Positions 8,967-19,002 of a DNA stretch of 64,000 bases are shown one piece after another; within the stretch, counting starts at the first letter, position 1, and every line of letters begins with the position of its first letter. The DNA lies in the NCBI RefSeq assembly GCF_000276685.1, contig NC_018108.1, forward strand, positions 248,001-312,000. Direction: 5' to 3'. The position numbers and the translations under genes are program-made. The notes under the pieces are model-generated. The model had not been told where the DNA came from. It did no database searches and saw nothing but the letters and a program-made list of their open reading frames with translations. This DNA is from Taylorella equigenitalis ATCC 35865. Its GTDB lineage: Bacteria > Pseudomonadota > Gammaproteobacteria > Burkholderiales > Burkholderiaceae_B.

Positions 8967-9545
8967 CTATTGAAGATTTATTCGAGTTTTAAGGGACTGA
9001 CTCAGCAACCCTTGAGCAGCTAAGATTATGTCTATAAATTCGCGGGCTGCCCCATGTCCTCCTTCTTTAGTGCTTATCCAGTGTGCAGCTTCTTTTATAT
9101 ATGTAGGAGCATGTGGCACACTTGCAGATAATCCAACTGATTTCAAAAGAGGATAGTCCAGTATGTCATCACCCATAAAAGCCACTTCCTTAAGTGTTAA
9201 TTTATGCTCCTCTAAAATCGTAAGCATAATTTGGTATTTGTCACGTGCGTTCTGGTAAAGTCCATGGATGCCTAGTTCTTGGGCACGTTTTTCAACAATT
9301 GGACCGCCTCTGCCTGTAATCCAGACGACCTTAAAACCATTCTCCCTAAGCCTGTTAATTCCACCTCCATCCTGAGTATGGAATCTTTTCATAACTTCCC
9401 CATCCGACCCCAAATACAATGCACCATCAGTAAGCACACCATCAACATCAAATGCGACCAGTTTAATATCCAAAGCTTTAAGTCTTACTTGAACTGGAAC
9501 TGAAGCTAAAACTTGTAATTCGCATGGTTGCTTAACTTTGTGCAT
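8967..9545 (-). CDS. kdsC: 3-deoxy-D-manno-octulosonate 8-phosphate phosphatase KdsC
   Basis: A 192 aa HAD-type C0 phosphatase releasing KDO from KDO-8-phosphate. Motif I is FDVDGVLTDG, motif II WITGRGG, motif III/IV Lys in RDKYQ and GDDILDYPLL. The start ATG at 9545 has a good ribosome-binding site (AGAGGA). It follows kdsD with a 10 nt gap in the same operon. Confidence 0.94.
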   Translation of the reverse strand: MHKVKQPCELQVLASVPVQVRLKALDIKLVAFDVDGVLTDGALYLGSDGEVMKRFHTQDGGGINRLRENGFKVVWITGRGGPIVEKRAQELGIHGLYQNARDKYQIMLTILEEHKLTLKEVAFMGDDILDYPLLKSVGLSASVPHAPTYIKEAAHWISTKEGGHGAAREFIDIILAAQGLLSQSLKTRINLQ

Positions 9546-9555
9546 ATTTTCCTCT

Positions 9556-10533
9556 TTAAATTACTTTTGATCTAAGTAGGTCCTGCATGTGTAAGGCTCC
9601 TGCTAATTTACCCTGTTCATCTGTAACTAGCAGAAGATTAATAGAATATGTCTCCATTATGTTTAAAGCTTCAGTAGCCATCAAATCCTCAGAGATAGTT
9701 TTTGGAGACTTAGACATAACTTGAGACATAGTAAAAGAGCGCACATCTCCGTGTTTTTGAATCAGACGACGTAGATCCCCGTCAGTAAAAATACCTTTAG
9801 GTTTTTGAATATCGTCTATAGAGCAAGCCATACCAAGAGTTTTAGATGACATGGTTTTGAGGATTTGGTCCATAGTGGCATCTACACTTACTATAGGAAG
9901 GTCATGTAGAGGTCGCATAATGTCTGAAACTTTAGTTAGTAGTTTGCGACCCAAAGCACCTCCAGGGTGGGAGCGTGCAAAATCCTGATCACTAAATTGC
10001 ATGGCTTTCAAGCATGCTATGGCAATAGCATCTCCCATAGCCATAGTTGCGGTTGTACTCGTGGTAGGTGCCAATCCCATAGGGCATGCCTCACGTTCAA
10101 CTTTTACATTAAGTACTATATTTGAAATTTGTGCCAGTTCCGACTCAAGCCCTCCTGTGATTGCGATAATTTGAGCTCCAGACCTTTTAATAATAGGCAG
10201 AATCGTAGCAAATTCAGCACTCTGACCAGAATACGAAATGGCGATAACAATATCATCCTTAGTAATCATACCTAAATCGCCATGTATGGCTTCAGCAGCA
10301 TGCACAAAATAAGCCGCAGTTCCGGTGGATGATAGTGTAGATGCAATTTTCCGAGCGACATGCCCAGACTTTCCTATGCCTGTAACTATAACTCTACCTT
10401 TGCGTGCAAGTATGAGTTCGACGGCGTCAATAAACTCATGCCCAATTTTGCTGGCAATGTTTTGTAACGCACTCGCTTCAATGTTAAATGTCGTCCTTGC
10501 GGACTCAAGATGATCTGTTGATTTCATTTGCAT
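9556..10533 (-). CDS. kdsD: D-arabinose 5-phosphate isomerase KdsD
   Basis: A 325 aa protein that converts ribulose-5-phosphate to arabinose-5-phosphate for KDO. It has an N-terminal SIS domain (VTGIGKSGHVARKIASTL, AIHGDLGM, ISYSGQSAE) and two C-terminal CBS repeats (about 205-325). It is the first gene of the leftward kdsD-kdsC-lptCAB-ptsN-hprK-rapZ operon and diverges from apt with 48 nt between starts. A second in-frame ATG two codons in is an alternative start. Confidence 0.94.
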   Translation of the reverse strand: MQMKSTDHLESARTTFNIEASALQNIASKIGHEFIDAVELILARKGRVIVTGIGKSGHVARKIASTLSSTGTAAYFVHAAEAIHGDLGMITKDDIVIAISYSGQSAEFATILPIIKRSGAQIIAITGGLESELAQISNIVLNVKVEREACPMGLAPTTSTTATMAMGDAIAIACLKAMQFSDQDFARSHPGGALGRKLLTKVSDIMRPLHDLPIVSVDATMDQILKTMSSKTLGMACSIDDIQKPKGIFTDGDLRRLIQKHGDVRSFTMSQVMSKSPKTISEDLMATEALNIMETYSINLLLVTDEQGKLAGALHMQDLLRSKVI

Positions 10534-10581
10534 ATTTTAACTTAGCTTATAATAATTAAGTTACAAATTTCCTCTCAAATC

Positions 10582-11118
10582 ATGCAATACAACCCTATAG
10601 AAACAGTCAGAAAAAATATACGTACTATTCCCGATTGGCCTCAACCAGGCGTTAATTTTCGTGACATAACGCCCGTATTGCAAGATCCAAGATGTTTTCG
10701 CATGCTCATTGATATATTTATATCTCGATACATGAGTCAAAATTTAGATGTTGTCGCTGGGGTTGATGCCCGTGGATTTATTTTAGGTAGTGTCGTTGCC
10801 TACGAATTAAACCTAGGATTTGTTCCGATTAGAAAAAAAGGGAAATTGCCATTTAATACTCTAGGCGAAGACTATAACCTTGAGTATGGAAGTGCATCAG
10901 TAGAAATTCACACTGATGCCGTTCATGCTGGTCAAAGAGTGCTTTTAATGGATGATTTAATAGCTACAGGTGGGACACTACTTGCGGCTAGTAGGCTTTT
11001 GAAACGTCTCGGGGCAAATATAGTCGAAGCCTGTGCCATCATAGATCTCCCAGAATTGGGAGGTTCAAAGCTTATAGAGGAGTCAGGTACATCCGTATTT
11101 AGTCTTTACCAGTTTTAG
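10582..11118 (+). CDS. apt: adenine phosphoribosyltransferase
   Basis: A 178 aa purine-salvage enzyme (adenine + PRPP to AMP). The N-terminal [19 protein letters not shown] and the PRPP loop [13 protein letters not shown] are canonical, and length is normal. Its stop codon directly abuts that of the convergent ilvA with no intervening base and no hairpin. Confidence 0.95.
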   Translation: MQYNPIETVRKNIRTIPDWPQPGVNFRDITPVLQDPRCFRMLIDIFISRYMSQNLDVVAGVDARGFILGSVVAYELNLGFVPIRKKGKLPFNTLGEDYNLEYGSASVEIHTDAVHAGQRVLLMDDLIATGGTLLAASRLLKRLGANIVEACAIIDLPELGGSKLIEESGTSVFSLYQF

Positions 11119-12627
11119 TTATAAGAACATTTTATAAGCAGGGTTATCAGTTTCATTTACAAAACGATATCCCAAGGACTTTATAACCTCTTTAAATGCT
11201 TTTTTGCTATCAGGTGGAACCTGAATTCCGCAAAGCACGTGACCAAAGTCACCACCTGTATTTCTGTAGTGGAAGAGGCTTATGTTCCATTCAGGATTCA
11301 TTGCCAAAAGGAAATTCATCAAGGCACCTGGTCTTTCTGGAAACTCAAATCGGTATAAAAGTTCATTTTCCGCAAGAGAGCTTTTACCGCCTACCATGTG
11401 ACGAATGTGAGTTTTAGCCAAATCGTCGTTGCTCAAATCACGAACATCATAAAACTTACTGTCCAATTGAGCGTGAAGCTTTCTTATACCTTCTTGATCC
11501 GCAGTTTGTATACCTATAAAAACATGTGCCTGCTGTTTGTCTGAAATACGATAATTAAATTCTGTAACCTGACGGTTTCCTATCGCAGCACAAAGTTTTT
11601 TAAAGCTACCTTTGCGTTCAGGCATGGTTACAGAGAATAGTGCCTCAGTATAATCACCCACGGATGCACGCTCTGCCACAAATCTAAGCAGGTCAAAGTT
11701 CATATTAGCACCTGTGGTGATGGCAATTAATTTATCACCACTTAGACCATTATCGTGGGCATATTTTTTCGCTCCTGCAACTGACAATGCCCCTGCAGGC
11801 TCAACTACATTTCGCGTATCTAAAAAGACATCACGAATTGCAGAGCAAATTTCATCTGTATTTACGGTTACGTAGTCATCAACGTATTTTTGGCAAATTT
11901 CGAAAGTGTGCACACCAACTTGTTTAACGGCCGTGCCATCGGAAAATAGCCCTACATCTGAGAGTGTCACACGTTTACCCGCTTCAATGCTAGTTTTCAT
12001 GGCGGCTGAGTCCTCTGTTTGAACTCCTATAACCTTGATATGCGGATATAGTGCTTTTATATATATGGCAATACCAGACACTAAACCACCTCCCCCTATA
12101 GGACAGAATATTGCTTTTATGTCAGGAGGAGTCTGACGCATAATTTCCATTGCAATAGTCCCTTGACCTGCAATGACATATTGGTCATCAAAAGGGTGAA
12201 TAAATGTAAGATTCTGCTGCTTACAAAGGTGTTTGGCATGGGTCTGAGTTTCTGTGTAGGACTCACCGTGTAGCACAACTTCAGCACCTAAACGACGTAC
12301 CGCATTAACTTTAACCGTAGGCGTAGATACTGGCATACAGATAATAGCCTTACAGCCAAGTTTTCTAGCCGAGAGGGCAACGCCCTGAGCATGATTACCC
12401 GCAGAAGACGTGATTACGCCACGCTCTAATTCCTTAGTAGATAGATGTGCCATTTTATTGTAGGCACCACGAATTTTGAAACTAAATACGTCCTGACTAT
12501 CTTCGCGTTTAAAGAAAATTTCATTATTAATTCGTGCTGATAGTATAGGTGCAGGGTCTAAAGGAGTCTCCTCTGCGGCCTCATAAACCTTAGAGGTTAG
12601 TATAAGTTTCAAATAATCGTTTAACAT
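11119..12627 (-). CDS. ilvA: threonine dehydratase, biosynthetic (IlvA)
   Basis: A 502 aa PLP enzyme, the first step of isoleucine synthesis. The PLP lysine is in FKIRGAYNK and the phosphate loop in GGGGLVSGIA. Two C-terminal ACT-like regulatory domains (about 325-500), as in the long feedback-inhibited enzyme, separate it from the short catabolic form. It is 24 nt downstream of phoR on the same strand, but a functional link is not implied. Confidence 0.94.
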   Translation of the reverse strand: MLNDYLKLILTSKVYEAAEETPLDPAPILSARINNEIFFKREDSQDVFSFKIRGAYNKMAHLSTKELERGVITSSAGNHAQGVALSARKLGCKAIICMPVSTPTVKVNAVRRLGAEVVLHGESYTETQTHAKHLCKQQNLTFIHPFDDQYVIAGQGTIAMEIMRQTPPDIKAIFCPIGGGGLVSGIAIYIKALYPHIKVIGVQTEDSAAMKTSIEAGKRVTLSDVGLFSDGTAVKQVGVHTFEICQKYVDDYVTVNTDEICSAIRDVFLDTRNVVEPAGALSVAGAKKYAHDNGLSGDKLIAITTGANMNFDLLRFVAERASVGDYTEALFSVTMPERKGSFKKLCAAIGNRQVTEFNYRISDKQQAHVFIGIQTADQEGIRKLHAQLDSKFYDVRDLSNDDLAKTHIRHMVGGKSSLAENELLYRFEFPERPGALMNFLLAMNPEWNISLFHYRNTGGDFGHVLCGIQVPPDSKKAFKEVIKSLGYRFVNETDNPAYKMFL

Positions 12628-12651
12628 TTGCTTTTAAACACGAAGGAAAAC

Positions 12652-13968
12652 TTATAATTCTATTATATTTTCATCTTCGTTTTCGAAATTTTGGACTGGG
12701 AATATTAAGCTAAAGGTACTTCCTTGATTCAGTTTGGATTCAATTAGTAGCTTAGCTTGATGTCTAAGCGCTACGTGCTTAGTAATAGCCAAACCCAACC
12801 CTGTTCCACCAGATGCCCTAGAACGGCTTTTATCCACACGATAAAACCTTTCAGTAATGCGTGAAATATCAGTTGGAGAGATTCCAAGTCCAGAATCTTT
12901 TACGCTAAACACAGGGTTGTTTTTATCATTAAGCCCCCAGAAAACTTCAATAGAGCCACCTTCGGGAGTATAGCGAACAGCATTTGTAAGTATGTTAGTA
13001 AATGCTGATCCAAGCTCTGTTTGCTTACCTCTGATTGTTAGATTTTTATCTACATTCCAAGTGATTTTATGATGACCTCCAGAAAGCATTTCAATCGAAC
13101 GTTTAGCCTGCTCAAGCAAGGCAGAAACTTTGACTTCTGGCTGAACTGAGTAATCTAATTTTGAAGATTCAAGCTCTGATAAAGCCAGTAAGTCGGTTAT
13201 GATTGCCTGCATTCTATGAGCTTGTTCCTGCATTAATTCGTGGAAATGTTCCTTCTGCTCCGTTGTAAGTGAATCTGGAAGGCTTCCTAATGTTTCTAAA
13301 AATCCAATTAAAACGGTAAGAGGAGTTTTAAGTTCATGAGAAACATTAGCTACAAAATCCTGTTGCGTGGTTTTCATACGATCGAGGGCAGTATTATCAA
13401 AGCAAAGTACTAAGATACCCCCGTTATGATATTTAGTTAATTCGTATTTGAGATTGTATGTTTGCTCATTCTTATGAACATAAGTCAAATAGGGCTTAGT
13501 CCAGATGCCTGAGACAACGTATTTATAAAAGTCTGGTGATCTCAATATGTTAAATATGCTGGTGCCTATATCCCTTCGACTATCGATGCCTATTAGGTTA
13601 AAAGCATTTCTATTACACCACTGGATTGTATAGTCGCTATTTAAAATTATGACCCCTGCAGGAAAAGCATTAGCTGCTTCCATAATGTCCCTATTTAAGG
13701 ACATTAGATTAGCTTTTTCGTGAGTTAGTTTTTTGAAATGCCTAAATAGTGGGCTAATAATAGGTTCAAGATAGCCCATATATATAGGGGGAGTTTTATC
13801 TAAATTATTAACCCAGTTTTTTATCTTATAGAGTTTTACACGATTTATGATATGGAAAATCATTATGGTGGCAAAGGCTATTGCCAACCCCCAATAGGAA
13901 TGGTAGTAGTATTGAACTACCAGCCCAGCTATAAAGGATAAGATAATTGCAAAAATTGGTGGGAACAT
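12652..13968 (-). CDS. phoR: phosphate-regulon sensor histidine kinase PhoR
   Basis: A 438 aa kinase. Two N-terminal hydrophobic segments (about 1-45) give a membrane anchor with almost no periplasmic loop, typical of PhoR. A PAS domain follows (about 90-200), then HisKA with the phospho-His in VSHELKTPLTV and HATPase motifs (NILTNAVRYTP, DSGLGI, GGTGLGLAI). It lies 15 nt downstream of phoB. Confidence 0.92.
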   Translation of the reverse strand: MFPPIFAIILSFIAGLVVQYYYHSYWGLAIAFATIMIFHIINRVKLYKIKNWVNNLDKTPPIYMGYLEPIISPLFRHFKKLTHEKANLMSLNRDIMEAANAFPAGVIILNSDYTIQWCNRNAFNLIGIDSRRDIGTSIFNILRSPDFYKYVVSGIWTKPYLTYVHKNEQTYNLKYELTKYHNGGILVLCFDNTALDRMKTTQQDFVANVSHELKTPLTVLIGFLETLGSLPDSLTTEQKEHFHELMQEQAHRMQAIITDLLALSELESSKLDYSVQPEVKVSALLEQAKRSIEMLSGGHHKITWNVDKNLTIRGKQTELGSAFTNILTNAVRYTPEGGSIEVFWGLNDKNNPVFSVKDSGLGISPTDISRITERFYRVDKSRSRASGGTGLGLAITKHVALRHQAKLLIESKLNQGSTFSLIFPVQNFENEDENIIEL

Positions 13969-13983
13969 AACGGTCCCTTTAAT

Positions 13984-14685
13984 CTAGTGAGAAGCAGGTA
14001 TTCTTGTAGTGAATCGATAACCGCTTCCTCGAACGGTTTCAATAAGTTGATCATGACCGCTAGGTTCAAGTGCTTTACGCAAACGTCTAATATGCACATC
14101 AACAGTTCTTTCTTCTAGGAATACGTGATCGCCCCAAACGTGGTCTAAAAGCTGACCTCGGCTGAATACACGCTCAGCATGCGTCATAAAAAAATGAAGC
14201 ATACGGAACTCGGTTGGTCCTAGTGATAAAAGTGTATTGTTTCCCGTGACACGGTGGGAGCCTGGGTCTAAGTGCAGACCAGCAATACTGATTTCATCAT
14301 CGGTAAGTTGAGGTGCACGTCTTCTGAGGACGGCTTTGATGCGGGCTAAAAGCTCTTTAGGAGAGAAAGGCTTTGTGATATAGTCATCTGCACCGTTTTC
14401 CAAACCTTCAACTTTATCGTGTTCACTATTTTTAGCTGTCAGCATAATAATAGGGATGTCCTGAGTACGTTCATCGCTACGGAGAGATCTAGCAAGAGAA
14501 AGCCCAGAAGTAGTAGGCAACATCCAATCAAGCAAAATTAAGTCAGGAAGCTCCGCATCTATTAGGATTTTGGCTTGTTGTGCATCTAGAGCTCTGAGGA
14601 CTTTGTGTCCAGCAAAAGTAAGGTTTACTGAAATAAGCTCTTGAATAGCTGGTTCATCTTCAACTACTAGTATAGTACTTGCCAT
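13984..14685 (-). CDS. phoB: phosphate-regulon response regulator PhoB
   Basis: A 233 aa OmpR/PhoB-type regulator: receiver domain with phospho-Asp in LILLDWMLP and Lys in YITKPFSP, then a winged helix (about 135-230; RTVDVHIRRLRKAL, VRGSGYRF). It forms an operon with phoR. I searched the divergent phoB-ubiE gap for a Pho box and found no convincing direct repeat. Confidence 0.94.
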   Translation of the reverse strand: MASTILVVEDEPAIQELISVNLTFAGHKVLRALDAQQAKILIDAELPDLILLDWMLPTTSGLSLARSLRSDERTQDIPIIMLTAKNSEHDKVEGLENGADDYITKPFSPKELLARIKAVLRRRAPQLTDDEISIAGLHLDPGSHRVTGNNTLLSLGPTEFRMLHFFMTHAERVFSRGQLLDHVWGDHVFLEERTVDVHIRRLRKALEPSGHDQLIETVRGSGYRFTTRIPASH

Positions 14686-14799
14686 AATACGGTAAAATTA
14701 AAAGGTTTAAATAAAGGGCTTGTTGACTGTAACTTTGTTACAATCATTCAATATTAATTTCATTATATGTCATGTTTGTGACAGAATTTCAATAAAAAT

Positions 14800-15561
14800 A
14801 TGCAAAATCAAATCCCTCCTGAGGAAAGTAAAAATAAAACGCATTTTGGCTTTCAGACGGTCGATGAAGACCAAAAGGCTCAAAAAGTAGCCGATGTATT
14901 TCATTCGGTTGCTAAAAGATATGACATTATGAACGACTTTATGTCAGTTGGTCTACACCGAGCATGGAAGTTTTTTACTATCGGTAAGGCAAATGTATTG
15001 CCAGGTATGAAAGTACTTGATGTAGCGGCTGGTTCGGGAGACTTGACGATTGCCTTTGCAAAAAAAGTTGGGACTACAGGAGAGGTGTGGCATACGGATA
15101 TTAATTATTCTATGCTTTCTATAGGTCGAGACCGCCTAATTGATAAGGGTTTTAATATTCCAAGCATAGTGTGTGATGCAGAGAAATTGCCTTTTAAGGA
15201 TAATTATTTTGATGTTGTGACTGTGGCATTTGGTCTTAGAAACATGACCCATAAGGATAAAGCTATTGCCGAGATGTATAGGGTTATTAGACCAGGGGGT
15301 AAGCTTCTTATATTAGAGTTTTCTAAGATTTATCAGCCATTAGAAAAGGTTTACGATTGGTATTCTTTTAATATTCTTCCATGGTTAGGGAAAAATGTAG
15401 CTAAAGACGAGGATAGTTATAGATATTTAGCAGAATCTATCCGCATGCACCCTGATCAGGAGACTTTAGCCCAAATGATGAGAGATGTAGGATTTGAAAG
15501 AGTTGATTATCATAATTTGAGCATGGGCATTGTAGCTTTACATGAAGGCATTAAGTTATGA
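14800..15561 (+). CDS. ubiE: ubiquinone/menaquinone C-methyltransferase UbiE
   Basis: A 253 aa SAM methyltransferase with family motifs [18 protein letters not shown] and [13 protein letters not shown]. It performs the C-methylation in ubiquinone synthesis. It is the first gene of a tightly overlapped ubiE-ubiJ-ubiB-hldC run; its TGA overlaps the ubiJ ATG (ATGA). Confidence 0.95.
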   Translation: MQNQIPPEESKNKTHFGFQTVDEDQKAQKVADVFHSVAKRYDIMNDFMSVGLHRAWKFFTIGKANVLPGMKVLDVAAGSGDLTIAFAKKVGTTGEVWHTDINYSMLSIGRDRLIDKGFNIPSIVCDAEKLPFKDNYFDVVTVAFGLRNMTHKDKAIAEMYRVIRPGGKLLILEFSKIYQPLEKVYDWYSFNILPWLGKNVAKDEDSYRYLAESIRMHPDQETLAQMMRDVGFERVDYHNLSMGIVALHEGIKL

Positions 15562-16280
15562 GTTTAGCTTCTGATTTACTTAATGGTGTTGGAGGGTTAT
15601 TAAGTCAAGCTGGCAGGACTTCTAGTGAATCTAGTAATTTACTTGCTTATTTAAATCCTTTAAAAATAGTAGTTCTCTTAATCAATTCTTCCATATCTAA
15701 AAATCCAGAGTTTAGATCTAAGCTTGAGATTCATAAGGGCAAATATATATGTGTAAAATTTATGCACAAAATATATTATTTTAAAATTATGGGCTCACAT
15801 GGATTGGAGTATATAGAGGGTAATCATGACCACGATGCAAGTGTCACCCTTACTTTGGATAATAGTGCTTTATCTAAAATTCCTACATTGATTGTAGACG
15901 GCATTGCCATAGAGGATTTAATGCACTCAATGCATATAGAGGGTGAGGTTGGCTTGGCTAATACACTTGCTGAATTACTTGTTCTATTACGGGTTAGTAG
16001 TCAGGCAGAATTAAGTAATATGCTAGGTCCGTTTATTGCAGGCACTTTGTCTGAGGGTTTTAGAAAAACCAAAGAAATTTCAAATACCATTACTAATAAG
16101 GGATTTGATAGAGCTAAAGATTTTATGTCTAAGGATTTTCACGTAACTTTAAATAGAAATGATTTTCTTGAACTGAAATTTGAGATTCAGGATTTGGAAA
16201 ACAGATTAGATAAATTATCTTGGAAGCTCAAATCTAAAAATTCAGTGGTCGAAGGTTCTGATACCCCAGGTGTTCAATGA
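15558..16280 (+). CDS. ubiJ: ubiquinone biosynthesis accessory factor UbiJ (SCP2-like)
   Basis: A 240 aa protein placed between ubiE and ubiB exactly as UbiJ is. The SCP2-like lipid-binding region occupies about residues 30-120, and the C-terminal part (about 200-235) is heptad-like and probably coiled-coil. UbiJ helps organise the Ubi complex around hydrophobic intermediates. Identification rests mainly on gene order and size, because UbiJ sequence is poorly conserved. ATGA overlaps occur at both ends. One GCATTGCCA copy lies at 15901-15909. Confidence 0.8.
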   Translation: MSLASDLLNGVGGLLSQAGRTSSESSNLLAYLNPLKIVVLLINSSISKNPEFRSKLEIHKGKYICVKFMHKIYYFKIMGSHGLEYIEGNHDHDASVTLTLDNSALSKIPTLIVDGIAIEDLMHSMHIEGEVGLANTLAELLVLLRVSSQAELSNMLGPFIAGTLSEGFRKTKEISNTITNKGFDRAKDFMSKDFHVTLNRNDFLELKFEIQDLENRLDKLSWKLKSKNSVVEGSDTPGVQ

Positions 16281-17815
16281 GAATCTTTCGATTATTACGC
16301 ATTTGCTTTGTAGGCTGGAAGTACAATCTGGATGAGCTTTTGTTGGAGCGTATGCGTAATCCATATGCATCATCATTTCTAAAACTGACCCGATTTGGAC
16401 GTAAGCCCACAAAAGATAGAGGCGTAAGACTACGAGAGGCATTAGAAGAGCTAGGACCTATATTTATTAAATTTGGGCAGGTTCTATCCACAAGACGCGA
16501 TATAGTACCAGCTGATATAGCTGATGAGTTGCAGTTGTTGCAGGATAGGGTGCCCCCATTTCCATCTAGAGAGGCAGTTTCGATTGTTGAAACTTCTTTT
16601 GGAAAACCCGTTAGTGAATTATTTGCCAGTTTCAACGAAGAGCCATGTGCATCAGCATCAGTAGCTCAGGTTCACGAGGCATCTTTGCATAATGGACGTA
16701 GGGTTGCAGTAAAAATTCTTAGACCCGAGATGCAAAAAATTATCGAAAAGGATTTATTGTTACTACATAGCTTTGCATCTTTAATTCAAAGATTTGTTCC
16801 AGACGGCAAAAGATTAAAGCCTAAAGAAGTTATTGCAGAGTTTGATCAGTACCTTCACGACGAACTCGACCTTCAAATTGAGGCGGCCAACTGTAGCCAA
16901 CTTAGAAGAAATTTCAAAAAAAGTGATCGCGAGAATCTTTTACTAGTGCCAGAAGTGCATTGGGATTATTCCAATTCTAAGGTATTTACTATGGATTGGA
17001 TGGAGGGCATCCCCATAGCACAGATTGATGCGGTTGCTGAGGCTGGTGTGGATATTAAAAAACTTGCACGAATGGGTGTTGAGATATTCTTTATTCAAGT
17101 TTTTGAAGATGGTTTTTTCCATGCGGACATGCACCCAGGCAATATTTTTATTTCAGTAAATCCTCAAACTTTTGGTCAGTATGTAGCACTTGATTTTGGT
17201 ATAGTTGGGTCTCTATCAGACTTTGATAAAAACTATTTGGCACAGAATTTTTTAGCATTTTTTAATAGAGATTATCGTCGAGTTGCTCAGCTTCATATTG
17301 AATCCCAATGGGTTCCAGCTGGAACTAGAGAAGAGCAATTAGAGGCGGCCATTAGGGCGGTTTGTGAGCCTTATTTTGATAGACCTATCAGCGAAATAAG
17401 TCTAGGAAATGTTCTAAAGAGATTATTCCTAATTTCTAAAAGATTCCAAGTTTCTATACAGCCTCAGTTAGTGTTACTTCAAAAAACACTTCTTAATGTT
17501 GAGGGCATGGGGCGTGAACTTGATCCAGATTTGGATCTTTGGTCGACAGCTAAACCTTTTCTTGAAAAATGGATGATGAATCGTGTAGGACCTAAGCGAC
17601 TTGTTGAGCAGCTAAAACATGAGTCAACTCAATGGGCAAATATTTTTCCTCAAATTCCTCGTTTGGTATATCAGAATTTAGAGCGTCAGGATCGAACTGA
17701 AGAGCTTATTGAACGAATCGAAAAACTGAATGAACAGCAAGATATGAATTTCAAATCCATTATCTTTGTTCTTATTTTGCTTCTTGTTATGTTTATATTT
17801 ATTTTCAATCACTAG
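16277..17815 (+). CDS. ubiB: UbiB protein-kinase-like ATPase of ubiquinone synthesis
   Basis: A 512 aa ABC1/ADCK-family protein. It has the nucleotide-binding A-rich region [10 protein letters not shown], the catalytic loop [10 protein letters not shown], the metal-binding DFGIVG, and a C-terminal transmembrane helix (about 493-511). The preceding KxGQ motif reads KFGQVLSTR. UbiB supports the membrane steps of coenzyme Q synthesis. The start overlaps the ubiJ stop by 4 nt. Confidence 0.94.
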   Translation: MRIFRLLRICFVGWKYNLDELLLERMRNPYASSFLKLTRFGRKPTKDRGVRLREALEELGPIFIKFGQVLSTRRDIVPADIADELQLLQDRVPPFPSREAVSIVETSFGKPVSELFASFNEEPCASASVAQVHEASLHNGRRVAVKILRPEMQKIIEKDLLLLHSFASLIQRFVPDGKRLKPKEVIAEFDQYLHDELDLQIEAANCSQLRRNFKKSDRENLLLVPEVHWDYSNSKVFTMDWMEGIPIAQIDAVAEAGVDIKKLARMGVEIFFIQVFEDGFFHADMHPGNIFISVNPQTFGQYVALDFGIVGSLSDFDKNYLAQNFLAFFNRDYRRVAQLHIESQWVPAGTREEQLEAAIRAVCEPYFDRPISEISLGNVLKRLFLISKRFQVSIQPQLVLLQKTLLNVEGMGRELDPDLDLWSTAKPFLEKWMMNRVGPKRLVEQLKHESTQWANIFPQIPRLVYQNLERQDRTEELIERIEKLNEQQDMNFKSIIFVLILLLVMFIFIFNH

Positions 17816-17816
17816 T

Positions 17817-18293
17817 ATGCCAGGGTTTGAAAAAAAAATATTGCCACCTCATGAGTTAAGTAAAAGATTAAAAACTTTTTCTAAAGTAGTTTTTACAAAT
17901 GGGGTGTTTGATATATTGCATCGCGGTCATGTAAGTTATCTAGCAGACACAAAAGAGCGTTTTGGAGGGGTTCTGGTTGTAGCTTTAAACTCTGATGCTT
18001 CCGTGAAGCTATTAAATAAAGGAGATGCCAGACCTTATAATTCGCTTTCAGATAGGATGGCGATGATAGCAGCCTTAGAAAGCGTTGATTTTGTGACGTA
18101 TTTCGAGGAATCAACGCCATATAATTTGATTGAGTTACTAAGACCTAATGTGATAGTCAAAGGCGGTGACTATGATATGAGTAAGCTACCAGAAACCGAA
18201 CTAGTGAAGTCGTGGGGTGGTCAGGCATATGCGATTAAGTTTGAATATGACTGCTCAACTACTAAGCTAGTTGAAAAAATTAAAAGTAATTAA
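17817..18293 (+). CDS. hldC: D-glycero-beta-D-manno-heptose 1-phosphate adenylyltransferase
   Basis: A 158 aa nucleotidyltransferase domain (TNGVFDILHRGHVSYL with HxGH) equivalent to the C-terminal half of HldE; its separate kinase partner is not in the window. It makes ADP-heptose for the LPS core. The ATG at 17817 is chosen (1 nt after the ubiB stop) because upstream in-frame codons lie inside ubiB. A run of nine A residues spans codons 5-8. It ends in a 4 bp convergent overlap with the PCMT-like gene. Confidence 0.9.
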   Translation: MPGFEKKILPPHELSKRLKTFSKVVFTNGVFDILHRGHVSYLADTKERFGGVLVVALNSDASVKLLNKGDARPYNSLSDRMAMIAALESVDFVTYFEESTPYNLIELLRPNVIVKGGDYDMSKLPETELVKSWGGQAYAIKFEYDCSTTKLVEKIKSN

Positions 18294-18973
18294 AAAATAA
18301 ATTCAGACTCTACGAAAGCCGACCCGTGCAGTTTTTCTATTACGGTTTCGGTTAAGTTCACTTCATCAAATTCAGAGGCACTCATACGGGTGATAAGCTT
18401 CATCTCGATTACTGGAGGAGTCCCAATAAAACCCACCAATCGACCACCAACGGAAAGCTGATACTTCAAGGCATCAGGTAACTTAGGGCAAGAACCTGTA
18501 ATAGCGATTGCGTTATATTCACGTGTACCCCATCCAGAAGATGCATCTCCAATCTGCACACGTACATTACTAATATGATTACGTGCTAGGTTCTCCATCG
18601 CAAAGTTTGCAATATTAGGATTTATCTCTACTGACTCAACTTCTGTACATAGGCGACTTAGAAGTGCTGCTTGAAATCCGCTACCAGTACCAATCTCTAA
18701 GCAAGTGTCGGTAGGAAGTAATGAAAGAGACTGTGCGATTCTAGCTTCCGTAATTGGTGTAAGCATGTGCTCGCCAGATGGCTCTCCGTTTACTACTATA
18801 GGTATGCTAGTGTCTGAATAAGCAACTGTGACAAATTCAGGTGCCACAAATGCCTCTCGAGAAAGTCCTAAAAGTGCGTTAAGCACAAGCTCATCCAAAA
18901 CACCAGCAGGTTTAATCTGCTGTAGAATCATATTGATGCGGCTTTTCTCGAGAAGTGAATTTAAGCTAGACAT
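18290..18973 (-). CDS. divergent protein-L-isoaspartate O-methyltransferase-like protein
   Basis: A 227 aa SAM-dependent methylase of the PCMT superfamily: motif I LEIGTGSGFQAALLS and VESVEINPNIA. The usual TISQPY substrate-loop motif is not recognisable; the aligned region reads SGEHMLTPITEAR. It therefore belongs to a divergent subgroup whose repair activity is uncertain. In several betaproteobacteria a gene of this type precedes tolC, but no tolC is seen here. It lies 29 nt after thiD, same strand. Confidence 0.75.
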   Translation of the reverse strand: MSSLNSLLEKSRINMILQQIKPAGVLDELVLNALLGLSREAFVAPEFVTVAYSDTSIPIVVNGEPSGEHMLTPITEARIAQSLSLLPTDTCLEIGTGSGFQAALLSRLCTEVESVEINPNIANFAMENLARNHISNVRVQIGDASSGWGTREYNAIAITGSCPKLPDALKYQLSVGGRLVGFIGTPPVIEMKLITRMSASEFDEVNLTETVIEKLHGSAFVESEFIF

Positions 18974-19002
18974 AGGACACCTTTAAAATTTGTGAACACA
19001 TT

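Noticed and set aside
14769-14785. TGTCATGTTTGTGACAG between phoB and ubiE as a Pho box
   Set aside because: The half-sites are inverted, whereas Pho boxes are direct repeats at 11 bp spacing.
17830-17838. A run of nine A at codons 5-8 of hldC as a phase-variable switch
   Set aside because: A-runs of this length are common in a low-GC genome and nothing else suggests variable expression.
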